A stretch of 64,000 bases of DNA, taken from positions 1 to 64,000 of the forward strand of contig JAAXIB010000084.1 in assembly GCA_012270585.1 (NCBI GenBank), read 5' to 3'. This stretch comes from Nitrospirales bacterium (GTDB taxonomy: Bacteria; Nitrospirota; Nitrospiria; Nitrospirales; UBA8639). The position numbers and the translations under genes are program-made. The stretch's first letter is position 1, and the number at the start of each line of letters is the position of its first letter. The notes beneath the pieces were generated by a model that worked only from the letters and a program-made list of their open reading frames with translations, was not told the DNA's origin and did not search any database. Positions 24,587 through 34,000 of this stretch are shown here, piece by piece.

Positions 24587-26587
24587 TTAACGGGTATTCA
24601 AGGCGGGAGGCCCATTTCTCATCGAGAAAGGTTTCCGCGCCTCCGTGAGTGCCGTGAATATTTCCCGGAAACGGTCCGGCAACTCCTCGGCCCGCGCAAT
24701 GGGGCTGGAGCACAATCGCTCGGTGCACACGTAGGCAAACGGACCTGTGACCTTGGGGAAGGTGACCTCGCCGATGGACAGGGAATCGACGCGGGGATCC
24801 AAAAACCGAACCAATTTTCCGGGAGCATAGACAGCCAGGCTGCGGCCAAAAAGGCGTCGGGCCGCAGCCTGAGATTTTTCACCCACCACCACAATGTGTA
24901 CGGGATAGTACAGGAACCGGTGAATGGCACGACCCGTTTGCGCAACCGGCAGAGAGCCGGCCTCCAGAATCATTTGCAGAATATGCTCCGACTTTTCCCG
25001 GTATCGCGGGTCCCGGGTCAGATAGAACAAGTCGGAAAAGACCAGGGACAGCGCGGCATTCACATGGAGATCCTTATGGGGGAATTTCAACAATCCCAAT
25101 GAGGAAGCAGACGGAATTCGGTCGAAATATCCCCCCCCCTGGCTGTCTTCGAGCAGCCGGATGGCATCCTCGATGACCGTCTCAGCCTGTTTCAGGTAAG
25201 AGGCCGAACCGGTGCTCAAAAAGGCTTCCAGCAAGGCGTCCGCAACAAAGACCTGGTCGGCGAGCAACCCGAACTCTCTGGGATGACCCTCATGCAGGAG
25301 ATGAGCCAGACCGCGGCCGGGTTGATAGCGTTCCTTGTAAAACCGCCGGAGGGTTTGGAGGGCGAACTCCCGCGCCTCCCTGTTGCCCAGGACCTGCGCA
25401 ACTCTGAGAGAAGCCTTGATCATCAGTGCGTTCCAGTCGGTCAGCATCGTGCGATCGACGGAAGGAATGCCGATGGCCAGGCGTCGTGATTCGTCCAAGG
25501 CAAAAAATTCGTCTCCGGGCACGCCGGCGCCCGAACGGTCCGGGGCGTCGGCATCCTGGCTGGCATAAAACCCGCCCCGTTCCCGGTCGGCAAGAAACCG
25601 CGTCACGTAACGCATGGTCCCTTCAACCACCTCGCGGTACCGCAACAGGCCGGTGACCTGATACGCCTCAAGATAATTGAGAAGATTGGACGCCTGGATG
25701 GAAAGCAATTTCTCATAATGCGGGTGTGACCAATCCGCTTCCTCGGCATAGCGAAAAAACCCGCCCCAGATCGGATCATAGAGGGTCAACTGTTGATCCA
25801 GGGTAAACAACGCCATCCGCCGCCACTCCGAGTCCCGATGCCAGAAAGAACGGGAGAAGGCCAAGGCGATGGCCTCGGGTTCAAAAAATTTCGGGGCGTC
25901 CCGGAACCCGCCGGACACGGGGTCATACTCTCGCTTCATCATTTCAAGGATCTGAGCGAGCATCGCCGGGTGAATGCGCCCATGAGGCTGCCGGCTTGCC
26001 CGTTGCGCCGATTCCACCTGTTCCCATATCTGAGCGACACGTTCAGCCATGTCCCGTTTGTTGTCCCGGTAAAAGGCGTCCGACGTGTGCAACACTTCGA
26101 GCATGGCGTCGGGGGGCAAAACATTCGCCTGGAAGAGAATTTCCCCGGAGGGAAGCAGGACACTGGTGGTGGGCCACCCGCCGTGTTTATACCGGACCGC
26201 AATGTCCGGACGCTGATCGGTTTCGACCCGGACCGGAATAAATTCGGCGTTTAAGAGTTCGACCACCGCAGGGTCGGCGTACGTGGTCTCATCCATGACG
26301 TGGCAGGCATGACACCAGACGGCCGTCAGATCGAGCAGGATCAACTTGTCTTCGGCTTGTGCGCGCTCAAAGGCCTTCGCCCCCCATCCCGACCAGTGGA
26401 TGGCCGGTGACGTAGGGACAACCCCCCGTGGTTGTCCGAATTGATCGCTCGCCGATACAGGCGTTGTAAGTAAGAGGAATCCCGTTATCCATACACGTAA
26501 GAATCCCCTATATCGTCTTGCAGCCTGCGCACCGTACCAATGCCCCCTTCTGTCATTCCCACCTTCTCCTTCTGTCATCCTCGACAT
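24587..26587 (-). CDS. Exported DUF255 thioredoxin-fold / YyaL-like protein
   Basis: About 666 residues. The N-terminal thioredoxin-like domain carries LLDLTAVWCHACHVMDETTY (redox pair in CHAC) and GGWPTTSVLLPSG. The remainder is an alpha-barrel like N-acylglucosamine epimerases (GFRDAPKFFEPEAIALAF, LLNYLEAYQVTG, GGFYASQDADAPD, LTDWNALMIKASLRVA). A signal-like stretch (VWITGFLLLTTPVSAS) precedes the domain. The start is uncertain: upstream codons, and even ATGs at 26587 and 26578, lie in a family C repeat, and a family B repeat encodes QPRGVVPTS just after the signal. Its function may be thiol or glycan handling in the periplasm. Confidence 0.8.
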   Translation of the reverse strand: MSRMTEGEGGNDRRGHWYGAQAARRYRGFLRVWITGFLLLTTPVSASDQFGQPRGVVPTSPAIHWSGWGAKAFERAQAEDKLILLDLTAVWCHACHVMDETTYADPAVVELLNAEFIPVRVETDQRPDIAVRYKHGGWPTTSVLLPSGEILFQANVLPPDAMLEVLHTSDAFYRDNKRDMAERVAQIWEQVESAQRASRQPHGRIHPAMLAQILEMMKREYDPVSGGFRDAPKFFEPEAIALAFSRSFWHRDSEWRRMALFTLDQQLTLYDPIWGGFFRYAEEADWSHPHYEKLLSIQASNLLNYLEAYQVTGLLRYREVVEGTMRYVTRFLADRERGGFYASQDADAPDRSGAGVPGDEFFALDESRRLAIGIPSVDRTMLTDWNALMIKASLRVAQVLGNREAREFALQTLRRFYKERYQPGRGLAHLLHEGHPREFGLLADQVFVADALLEAFLSTGSASYLKQAETVIEDAIRLLEDSQGGGYFDRIPSASSLGLLKFPHKDLHVNAALSLVFSDLFYLTRDPRYREKSEHILQMILEAGSLPVAQTGRAIHRFLYYPVHIVVVGEKSQAAARRLFGRSLAVYAPGKLVRFLDPRVDSLSIGEVTFPKVTGPFAYVCTERLCSSPIARAEELPDRFREIFTALTEARKPFSMRNGPPALNTR
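26412..26437. repeat. Family B repeat inside a coding region, copy 2
   Basis: GTAGGGACAACCCCCCGTGG then TTGTCC. It lies in frame within the DUF255 gene and encodes a linker after the signal peptide. Confidence 0.85.
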
Positions 26588-26669
26588 TTTTAATCGAGAA
26601 TCCAGGGATTTCTCCCCTTCTCTTGACGAAGAGAACGACCCTGGATTCCCGCTTTCGCGGGAATGACAG
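26574..26669. repeat. Family C repeat, copy 2
   Basis: Two hairpins in inverted arrangement: GTCATCCTCGACA...TCGAGAATCCAGGG and CCCTGGATTCCCGC...GCGGGAATGACAG. It overlaps the possible starts of the DUF255 gene; translated, it gives the CHSRESGNPG sequence familiar from such repeats. Confidence 0.9.
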
Positions 26670-26821
26670 TTCGGGGTAATGGTGGCCTTTTTCATGACTG
26701 AGCGACGGATAAGCCGCGACCCTCGAAAACAGCGAAGGCCGGAATGCGTCCTGGCCGTTATTCTAGAGAAAGGTCATCACCCGCTCAAATGGGACGATGT
26801 CCGGGCCAACCACTGCGGGCG

Positions 26822-28156
26822 TCAGGTCTCGGGCGGAGAAGAGAGGATACGCGCGATGGCGCCCGCGGCCGTGGCGCGCACGGCCTCGTTCGCCTCTTTC
26901 ATGAGCCTCTTGAGGTGGGGGATCATTTCCCGCCCGCCTACCCGGCCCAGCGACCGGGCCGCTGAAATTTGAGGTTTGGGCACGGGGTCGTTGAGCAGGA
27001 GCAGCAAGGGCCCCACGACGTCGCGGGCGCGACCATGGCCCAACGCTTTGGCCACGGAGGAACGCAGGCCCGGATTCTGTTGCCCCATCAATTCCCGGAC
27101 GGTTCCGGCCACGACGCTGAACGGGCTGCTCAACTCAAGCAAGCCCGCGACGGCCGCGGCCCGCACGCCCATATTACGGTCCTGCAAAGCTCGTGTCAGC
27201 GGAGAGACCGCCTGTTCGGCCCTGAGTTTCCCCAACGTCACGGCAGCCACGCTTCGGACCGCCGGGACCGGATCGGCGAGCGCGTTGATCAGGAAAGGGG
27301 CACCCTCAACCGAACCGAGCTTCCCCAGCGAGGCCGCGGCCGCCGCGCGGATCGACGGCTGTTTGTCACGGAGCCCTTGCGCAAGAAGCGGCAACCCTTG
27401 GGGAGCCCCGATTTCGCCGAGCATCCGCAACGCCGCCCCTCGTTCATAACCCTCCGGCACGCTGGTGGCCCGCTCCACGGTTTGCCAGTGTTCCTTCCGG
27501 CCCAGACGATACAACGCCGCGGCCGCCGCAACCTGAACGATCCGTTGCTCATCCTTGAGCAACGGCGTGATGAGGGGAATGGTCCCGGGGTCTCCCATCC
27601 CACCAAGAGCCTTCAAGATCGTGACCCTGACCAGACCCGCCTGATCCTGAAGCGCGTTGCGAAAGCCTTCCGATTGTCGCCCTTTCGGAAACTTCCCCAT
27701 GCCCTCGGCCACCAACACCCGGATCATGCCTGAGCCGTCGCTGAGCCCGTCCTGAAAGTACGGCACCACCTCGTCCGAAGGAATCTCCTTGAGCGCCGAA
27801 TACGCCGCCCCTCTCACCTGCTCGCGCATATCCGCCCGGAAAGGCAGGATGCTTTGGACGGCGAGTTCCCGCAGAAGCCCTTCGTCGCTTCCGTCTGTTT
27901 CGACGAATTGCTCGTAGGCCTGGATGCCTTCTGCGGTCTTTCCCAGCCGCGCCAGACTCAGCATCTTGAACCGGGAGGACGCCCGCCGCCATTGCGCGTC
28001 CTTGAGAAGAGGTTCAACGAGTTCCACGCTCCTCGGAAAATCACCCTGCGCGAACGCCCGTCCGGCAAGATTGAGCCGCTCTTCGGGAGACGTTTGGGCT
28101 TTCACCGAGCCACCGCCTAGAGGATCCAGGCTACAGACCACACTCAGCAAGACCAT
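26822..28156 (-). CDS. Exported HEAT-repeat protein
   Basis: About 444 residues: a likely signal peptide (MVLLSVVCSLDPLGGGSVKAQ), a short TPR-like part (GRAFAQGDFPRSVELVEPLLKD), then about ten HEAT repeats with the pattern of IRAAAAASLGKLGS, VRSVAAVTLGKLRA, VRAAAVAGLLELSS and ISAARSLGRVGG. HEAT arrays bind proteins and occur in cytochrome-rich clusters. The open frame extends 75 codons upstream but that part is family C repeat, so I place the start at 28156. Its partner is unknown. Confidence 0.8.
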   Translation of the reverse strand: MVLLSVVCSLDPLGGGSVKAQTSPEERLNLAGRAFAQGDFPRSVELVEPLLKDAQWRRASSRFKMLSLARLGKTAEGIQAYEQFVETDGSDEGLLRELAVQSILPFRADMREQVRGAAYSALKEIPSDEVVPYFQDGLSDGSGMIRVLVAEGMGKFPKGRQSEGFRNALQDQAGLVRVTILKALGGMGDPGTIPLITPLLKDEQRIVQVAAAAALYRLGRKEHWQTVERATSVPEGYERGAALRMLGEIGAPQGLPLLAQGLRDKQPSIRAAAAASLGKLGSVEGAPFLINALADPVPAVRSVAAVTLGKLRAEQAVSPLTRALQDRNMGVRAAAVAGLLELSSPFSVVAGTVRELMGQQNPGLRSSVAKALGHGRARDVVGPLLLLLNDPVPKPQISAARSLGRVGGREMIPHLKRLMKEANEAVRATAAGAIARILSSPPET

Positions 28157-28173
28157 GCCCCATTGCCATGCCC

Positions 28174-28311
28174 TGTCATTCCCGCGAAACCTGCCCCGGA
28201 CTTTGATCCGGGGGCGGGAATCCAGTGTCTTGCTCTTCTGCCCTGCCATTCGTGCGACCCCGACCGGAACAAAAACCCCCTGGATTCCCGCTAAAAGCTG
28301 CGGAAATGCCC
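28174..28311. repeat. Family C repeat, copy 3
   Basis: Begins GTCATTCCCGCG, contains GCGGGAATCCAG, and ends with CTGGATTCCCGC. It lies between the HEAT gene and the gene at 28.3 kb and is open in the HEAT reading frame. Confidence 0.8.
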
Positions 28312-28319
28312 GTTGACAC

Positions 28320-28967
28320 TTAGCCCTCATCCGCCTGCTTTTCGGTAGCTTGGAACATTCGATACCCCAACGGGGTTTCAAAAAAATAATTCGGTTGCTG
28401 TGAGAGAATGACTCGCTCGTATTCCACCGACCAATCCCGATCCTGGCTCACGAGCTTCAACAACAGGTTTCGGGCCTCGTCGACCCATTGATAATACGTC
28501 TCCCGGCGGTCGTAGCGATCCACCACCACTTCATACAACGTGGCCTCCTGGTCGCCGACCCTGGCCTCGCCGATCCGGGACCGTGATACTTCACCATCCA
28601 GCCTCACCCCAAGGGGAAGCACGTAGTCCGGCGTCAATGGCATCGCCATCACCAAACGACGTTGGGAAAGGATGTACCACACCTGCTGCTTGTCCAACCG
28701 GACGATCGTGATCGTGGCATAGCCCAAATCCGTTTTGACCCCGCCGCGATGTTCGATCCGGTAGCGATTCCCTTTCACGAACAATTGGGCGTGTGAGGTT
28801 TTGCCATTGGTACGCCACGTCAGACGGCATGAAAATTCCAACTCTCCCGAAACCTGCGTGGCCCGAACGCCTGTACCGGAAGCGTGAACCTGGGGCACAA
28901 GGAAAAAAACCGACAGGAAAACGGGCAGAAACCGGTACCACGCCGGTCGAGTTGAACGGAAGACCAT
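28320..28967 (-). CDS. Exported LolA-like / DUF4412-type protein
   Basis: A 215-residue protein with a signal peptide (WYRFLPVFLSVFFLVPQVHAS) and a beta-rich domain with the pattern of outer-membrane lipoprotein sorting folds: CRLTWRTNGKTSHAQLFVKGNRYRIE, TIVRLDKQQVWYILSQRRLVMAMPL and YYQWVDEARNLLLKL. No enzyme motif is visible. Upstream in-frame codons derive from a family B repeat, so the ATG at 28967 is preferred although its ribosome-binding site is weak. Confidence 0.65.
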   Translation of the reverse strand: MVFRSTRPAWYRFLPVFLSVFFLVPQVHASGTGVRATQVSGELEFSCRLTWRTNGKTSHAQLFVKGNRYRIEHRGGVKTDLGYATITIVRLDKQQVWYILSQRRLVMAMPLTPDYVLPLGVRLDGEVSRSRIGEARVGDQEATLYEVVVDRYDRRETYYQWVDEARNLLLKLVSQDRDWSVEYERVILSQQPNYFFETPLGYRMFQATEKQADEG

Positions 28968-28985
28968 GACGGCTATGAGACCGAC

Positions 28986-29011
28986 GGACAACCACAGGGG
29001 GGTGTCCCTAC
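28986..29011. repeat. Family B repeat, copy 3 (reverse orientation)
   Basis: GGACAACCACAGGGGGG followed by TGTCCCTAC, the reverse complement of the copy at 24532. It lies 28 bases from a family A palindrome. Confidence 0.85.
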
Positions 29012-29038
29012 ATTGGATGAACATCATCCGGCCAAATG

Positions 29039-29066
29039 GTAGGGAACGACGATCGTTGTTTCCTAC
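29039..29066. repeat. Family A palindrome, copy 2, supplying a stop codon
   Basis: A 28-bp imperfect palindrome with ends GTAGG/CCTAC and central CGATCG. Its right end supplies the TAG stop of the minus-strand cupredoxin gene at 29063. Confidence 0.9.
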
Positions 29067-29971
29067 TGGCGCTCGAGAAGGGGTTCGATCGTGAATTCCC
29101 GGCCCAATGCCGCCGGGGTGAACCGGGGAGGCGTCCGAACCGTGAGCGCCGTTTTTCGTCGTCCCGGCGAGGGCAACTGAAAATCGATTGTCAGGTTCAC
29201 GCCCGGCTCAATGGTCACGTGTTGCTTCACGACCTGCTTGATCCCGGGATGCCATGCCCGGAGGTCATACGTCCCGGGCGGAACGTCCTCGATGACGAAC
29301 CGCCCGTTCTCGTCGGTCAGGACATAGTACGGATTGTCCACGGCGATGGCCCAACTCTGCATGTACGCGTGAAACCCGCATTGCATCACGAACGTCCGGC
29401 GTTTTTTGCTCAACTGGAATTGCCGGACCAACGATGATCCGGGTCGATGGTCATGAGTCGCATGCAGGTCGTCTCGTCGATGACGGTGGTTGAAGGGCAG
29501 CGGCGAATTGAACAGCACCCGGGTCCCCGTGGCGGTCGAGGTCTCATAGGCCTGGATATCATGCATCACGGGATCCATATTCACCACTTCGACGCCATGC
29601 CCGCTTCGCACCACGGTCGTAAAGGGCAGGAATCGACAATCCCGTGCCTCAACCCGCGGCACGGAAAGAGAAAACGGTTTGCCTTCCGTGATCCCCTCCA
29701 ACAACACGACGACGTTCAGGACCTGGCCTCGCTCGTTCACCAGAAAATCCCGCAGGAGTCTCCACCCGTTCCCGTTGGAGATCCGCCCGCAATATTCGGG
29801 GTCCGGGAAAATGACCAGGTTATACGCCTTCGGGTCCGGCACCGGTCCCGACAGGGTGACCGTCCCTTGAACCGTTCCCCCGCGGGCAACCTCTTTGACT
29901 GCATACCCCCACACGGAGGCAGCCGGGATCGAGAGGATCAGGCACAAGCCGGTTGTCAGTACAGACTTCAT
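29063..29971 (-). CDS. Exported cupredoxin-like protein (paralogue 2)
   Basis: A 302-residue protein with a signal peptide (to about 22), VEARDCRFLPF, the motif VMHDIQAYE (H137) and FVMQCGFHAYM (C198, H201, M204), consistent with a type 1 copper site. A carboxypeptidase-regulatory-like beta domain follows (GRFVIEDVPPGTYDLRAWHPG), then a 30-residue tail. A His-rich loop (NHRHRRDDLHATHDH) may bind extra metal. The stop codon comes from a family A palindrome. It is 15 bases after paralogue 3, so the two are co-transcribed. Confidence 0.8.
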   Translation of the reverse strand: MKSVLTTGLCLILSIPAASVWGYAVKEVARGGTVQGTVTLSGPVPDPKAYNLVIFPDPEYCGRISNGNGWRLLRDFLVNERGQVLNVVVLLEGITEGKPFSLSVPRVEARDCRFLPFTTVVRSGHGVEVVNMDPVMHDIQAYETSTATGTRVLFNSPLPFNHRHRRDDLHATHDHRPGSSLVRQFQLSKKRRTFVMQCGFHAYMQSWAIAVDNPYYVLTDENGRFVIEDVPPGTYDLRAWHPGIKQVVKQHVTIEPGVNLTIDFQLPSPGRRKTALTVRTPPRFTPAALGREFTIEPLLERQ

Positions 29972-29986
29972 CGACGCTCCGGACCG

Positions 29987-30898
29987 TCAGGGTTGCTGCA
30001 ACCTGACCGACGGAATGATTTCCACGCCCTCCCCGAGCAACTCCAGGCCGAAGTGGGGATTCTCCTGCATTTCATGCACGCTCCGTCGCCCTTTGACGGC
30101 CTTGTACCGGAAGTCGTGCGTGACCGTGCCACCGGCGGGAACAATGACCTGTTGGTCAAGGTATTTTTTCATGCCGGCGTGCCAGACCGTCAACGTATAT
30201 TCTCCCGGAGGCACGTCCTTCAGTTCAAACCGTCCGTCTTCCTTGGTAATCGCATAATAGGGATTTTTCACCACCACGCCCCAGGAGAACATATAGGGAT
30301 GAAACCCGCATTGCATGACGAAAATGTTGCGTCCCTTCCTCAGATGAACCTTTTGAATCATGGGCTTGCCCGGCAAATGCTTGTGACTGTGCAACATGCC
30401 CAGGACCTTGTGAAACGGGTTCATGGGCAACGGCCGGTTAAACAGCACCCGCGCGCCCCTGACCCGGGCGGTTTCGTAGCCCTGGATATCGTGCTCGACG
30501 GGGTCCATGTTGATCACCGTTATTTCATCCTGGTCCCGCAACACGTTCACGAAGGGCAGGAAATCGCAGTCCATGGCCTCGATCAGCACTTTCGGCAACC
30601 CGAAGGGCTTTCCCTTTTCAATCCCGGTGAGCATGACGACCGCGTCTTTGAGGCTGCCGTCAGGCCCGATGATGAAATCCTCCACGATCCGCCATCCCGT
30701 CCCGGTGGAAATGCGTCCGCAATACACCGCGTCCGGGATCGTCACCAAATTGAAGGCCATGGGCCGCGGGTTCTCACCGGTAATCGCGACGTGCCCCCTG
30801 ATGGTTCCCCCGTTCGCGACCGATATCTCCTCATATGCCCATCCCGGAGATACAAACAACCCCAGGACCAAACATACTATCCACGTCCGCACTGCCAT
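29987..30898 (-). CDS. Exported cupredoxin-like protein (paralogue 3)
   Basis: A 303-residue protein with a signal peptide, AMDCDFLPFVNV, VEHDIQGYE (H136) and FVMQCGFHPYM (C197, H200, M203), then GRFELKDVPPGEYTLTVWHAG. Gene order and sequence show a recent tandem duplication with paralogue 2. The ATG at 30898 has GGGAGGG upstream. It lies between two oxidase-related regions and just downstream of the multicopper oxidase terminator, so a copper relay role is plausible. Confidence 0.8.
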   Translation of the reverse strand: MAVRTWIVCLVLGLFVSPGWAYEEISVANGGTIRGHVAITGENPRPMAFNLVTIPDAVYCGRISTGTGWRIVEDFIIGPDGSLKDAVVMLTGIEKGKPFGLPKVLIEAMDCDFLPFVNVLRDQDEITVINMDPVEHDIQGYETARVRGARVLFNRPLPMNPFHKVLGMLHSHKHLPGKPMIQKVHLRKGRNIFVMQCGFHPYMFSWGVVVKNPYYAITKEDGRFELKDVPPGEYTLTVWHAGMKKYLDQQVIVPAGGTVTHDFRYKAVKGRRSVHEMQENPHFGLELLGEGVEIIPSVRLQQP

Positions 30899-30976
30899 GA
30901 ATCCCTCCCTTTGCCCCTCGATCAATGCCTCTTATATGGTACACCAAAAACCAACGGCTGCCGAGCACTGCTCACG

Positions 30977-31010
30977 AAAAAAAACGGGGAAGCCGTAACC
31001 GGCTTCCCCG
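30977..31010 (-). terminator. Rho-independent terminator of the multicopper oxidase gene
   Basis: An 11-bp stem CGGGGAAGCCG/CGGCTTCCCCG with a TAAC loop, followed on the minus strand by eight Ts. It ends transcription 36 bases after the oxidase stop. Confidence 0.95.
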
Positions 31011-31046
31011 CCCTTTCCATCCGCTTTCGTACCCAACCCCGCGTTA

Positions 31047-34000
31047 TTACTTGAACGAGATGGGTCGAACGCTACCTCTCTCAGGTTGAACCTCCTTGGC
31101 TTCCTTGACTCCCGGGGAAGCTCCACTCAACGGGAGGATTCGCTGATCGTTCTTGGACAGCACGCGGAAATACCCCCATTGACCGGACTGGGAATACGGC
31201 AAGCGCGCGTTGCTGTACACGTAGTCCCCCGGCATGGAATAGGGGCCGCCGGCCGAGGGAATAAACGCGTCTATCCCCTCGGAACCGGAAAATTCCACGA
31301 CGCTGATGTGGTCGGCTCCTTGCATGAACGGCTCGATGGGCCACTCATGTTTTTCCAGCGTGAACATGCCGTTTTGCTCGTTGCTGGCGCCAAACACGTG
31401 GATCCGAACCGGATCGCCGGCATGGGCCTCGATAATCGGCGTGGCCGGTTCATTCGGCTCGTCGACGTTACAGGGTTGGAACATCCTGCCCAACGAACAC
31501 CCCTGTTCTTCACGGTACAGATAGGGTTCGCTGCGGTAATTGACCCCGACCAACCCGGCCACGTTTTGAACGTACGGCATGAAGCTGGTGCCGATGATAT
31601 TGTCTTCATCCTGGAAGAACAGGGCCACGTCACGATAATTGACCCGATGCTCATTCCCGGGGACAGACCGATCGACAATCACGTCGGCGATCCAACTGTT
31701 CTTCTCGGAAATGTCGGCCCCGGTCTTCGGATCACGATATTGGGCACCCTTGGGGCCGATCACGATCCCGCCGAACAACCCGTTTCGCGGGTTCATGGCC
31801 ACGTTGCCCCAATCCCACACCAGGGACTGCGTTTCCCCGACGGCCGGATCCGCGTAATAGGTATAGGTCCGGCTTTCACCGGGAGCCACGGTTTGATCAC
31901 CGGGATTGTTGCCGAGGTTGACCCCTTGAGAATCCTTCGGATCGAACGCCAGGGAGAAGGCCGAGAACGAAGCCCGGCCCTCTTTCATCTTGTTGGTGAG
32001 TTTCACCTTCAGACAATCGCCCACGTTGGCCCGCAACGTCAGCGGCATGGGCTGGAATTCTCCGGAGACCTTCGCCACTTCTTCTTCCAGGACGTAGATC
32101 TTGGCATCCGGGTTCCGGACTTCGATGGTTCGTTCAAAGTCCACTTCAATGGCTTCTTCCACGTTGGGATTGAACGCCATTTGCGGATAATCAATGGCGA
32201 CCACGTTGAAATTCTTCACCGGGGCATCGGCCGGACACACCGGCAACGGTTCCTTGATACCCGGCCCGCCGAATGCCGCATTCGGCAACGGTTTCAAATC
32301 CGGCACTTCCTGATCCAAGACCCGGATCAATCCCCACGAGCCTTCGGACAGTTTCGAGCTCCGCCCGTTGAAATACATGTAATCCCCGGGCTGGAGTCTC
32401 GTCCCACCGGCCTGCGGCACCACCAGGTCGTACCGTTCCGCAATGCCGATGTGAATGGAATTCTTCCGGTTGGCGTCACCGGCATAGCGTTCGGTCAGGA
32501 AGTTGTGACCGGACACGGTGAACACGTTACTCTCGTTCATCGTCACGTCGATAAGCCGGAAGACGATGGAATCGCCCAGGTACGCCCGTAACGGGACCGT
32601 ACTCGGATCCCCGTGCGTGCCGCTGCTGAACAACTGCGAGGTTTCCGGGTTATTGGCCAACCGTTGCGCAAAGGGTTCCGCCCGGAAATTCAGGGCGCCA
32701 CCCGTGGTATGCGTCCCGCCGTTGAGGAACGGCATCGGCGTCATCTTGATCATGTCGTTCGGCGGCATTTGGAAGGACACGGTTCGCCCGGCTTCCAACG
32801 CCACTTCCACGGGTTGACCGGGCGGATTCCCGGCCGTCACCACGTTGACCGTATGAGGAACCGTATCCATGATTTGAACCATCAACTCACGGAAACTGCC
32901 GCTCACCCCATACCCCACGGGTTCCACCGTGTGAATATCCATCACGGGACCGGTGCGTTTGGCCTCGCCCGTGGACGGATCGTGCCAGGTGGATCCGAAC
33001 GGCTCGATCAGGAAAGAACACACCGCGCCATGGGGCCACGTGGTTCCGCCGAACGCGTGGTCATGACAGAACACGGAACCCACGTCGGCATCCGCCCAAA
33101 AGCGTTGCCGCACGAATTCCACGGTCACGATGTCCCCGACCGGGTGATCATGCTCCAACGGGGTCTTGAAGGTGAGAGTCTGCGCCCCGCCACTCGGCGC
33201 TGCCGCTTCTCCCCCACCTTCACCGGGCACTTGTAATTGCTGCCCTACGGAAATCAGGTTGGCATCCGCCAAGCCGTTCATGCTGACCAACGTCGCCACG
33301 TCGGTGCCGTGCTGCATGGCGATCGCCCCGAGGGTGTCCCCGGGGTTCACCGCATACATGCCGCCACCGCCGCCCGCGGACGCGGATTCGCCGGAACTCC
33401 CGATGGCGACGATGCGTTTCACTTCCTTACCGGGGACGTTGTCCGCCCCCACGAGAAGCACCGTGCCGACGTGATACTGCTGGGCGTTCGTCACGTGAAT
33501 GGTCCGGTCACCCTTGCCGGCCGCCTTGGTGACTTTCGCGTTCATGGGCACCGGCAACCCCTTGTCCTTTTTCTTTTCGAACAGGGTAAAGGGCCGTACG
33601 GACTGTTCATACGAAAACCCTGAAATCACCCCGTCGGACGCCTGGTTATCGAACTGCACGAAATGGAAGTGCGTGTTGATCTTGGAAGATTGGAAATTCG
33701 TGAAATCGTCGTCCGGCCATTCGCTGGTCAACATCCAATCCATGCAATCGTAAATATTGGAACGGAAGACCAACGGCACCTTCAGATCATTATTGTTCCG
33801 GATCGCTTCCTCTTCCTCATGCACCACGTACAACAACCCGTTCGGATCGACCACGGCCGGCTGATCGCCCTGGGCCGCGGACAACTCAATCGGAAGCTTG
33901 ATGAAGTGGATGTTGTACTCCTGGGAACCCGCCCGGTCCGGGCACAGGCTCCACCGCCCGTTTTCACCCGGCTTGGCCGGCTTCACGGAGGGCTGGCCGT

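Noticed and set aside
26588-26695. Extended N-terminus of the DUF255 protein (CHSRESGNPG)
   Set aside because: This is translated repeat sequence seen in front of many unrelated genes, so it was not taken as a real protein start.
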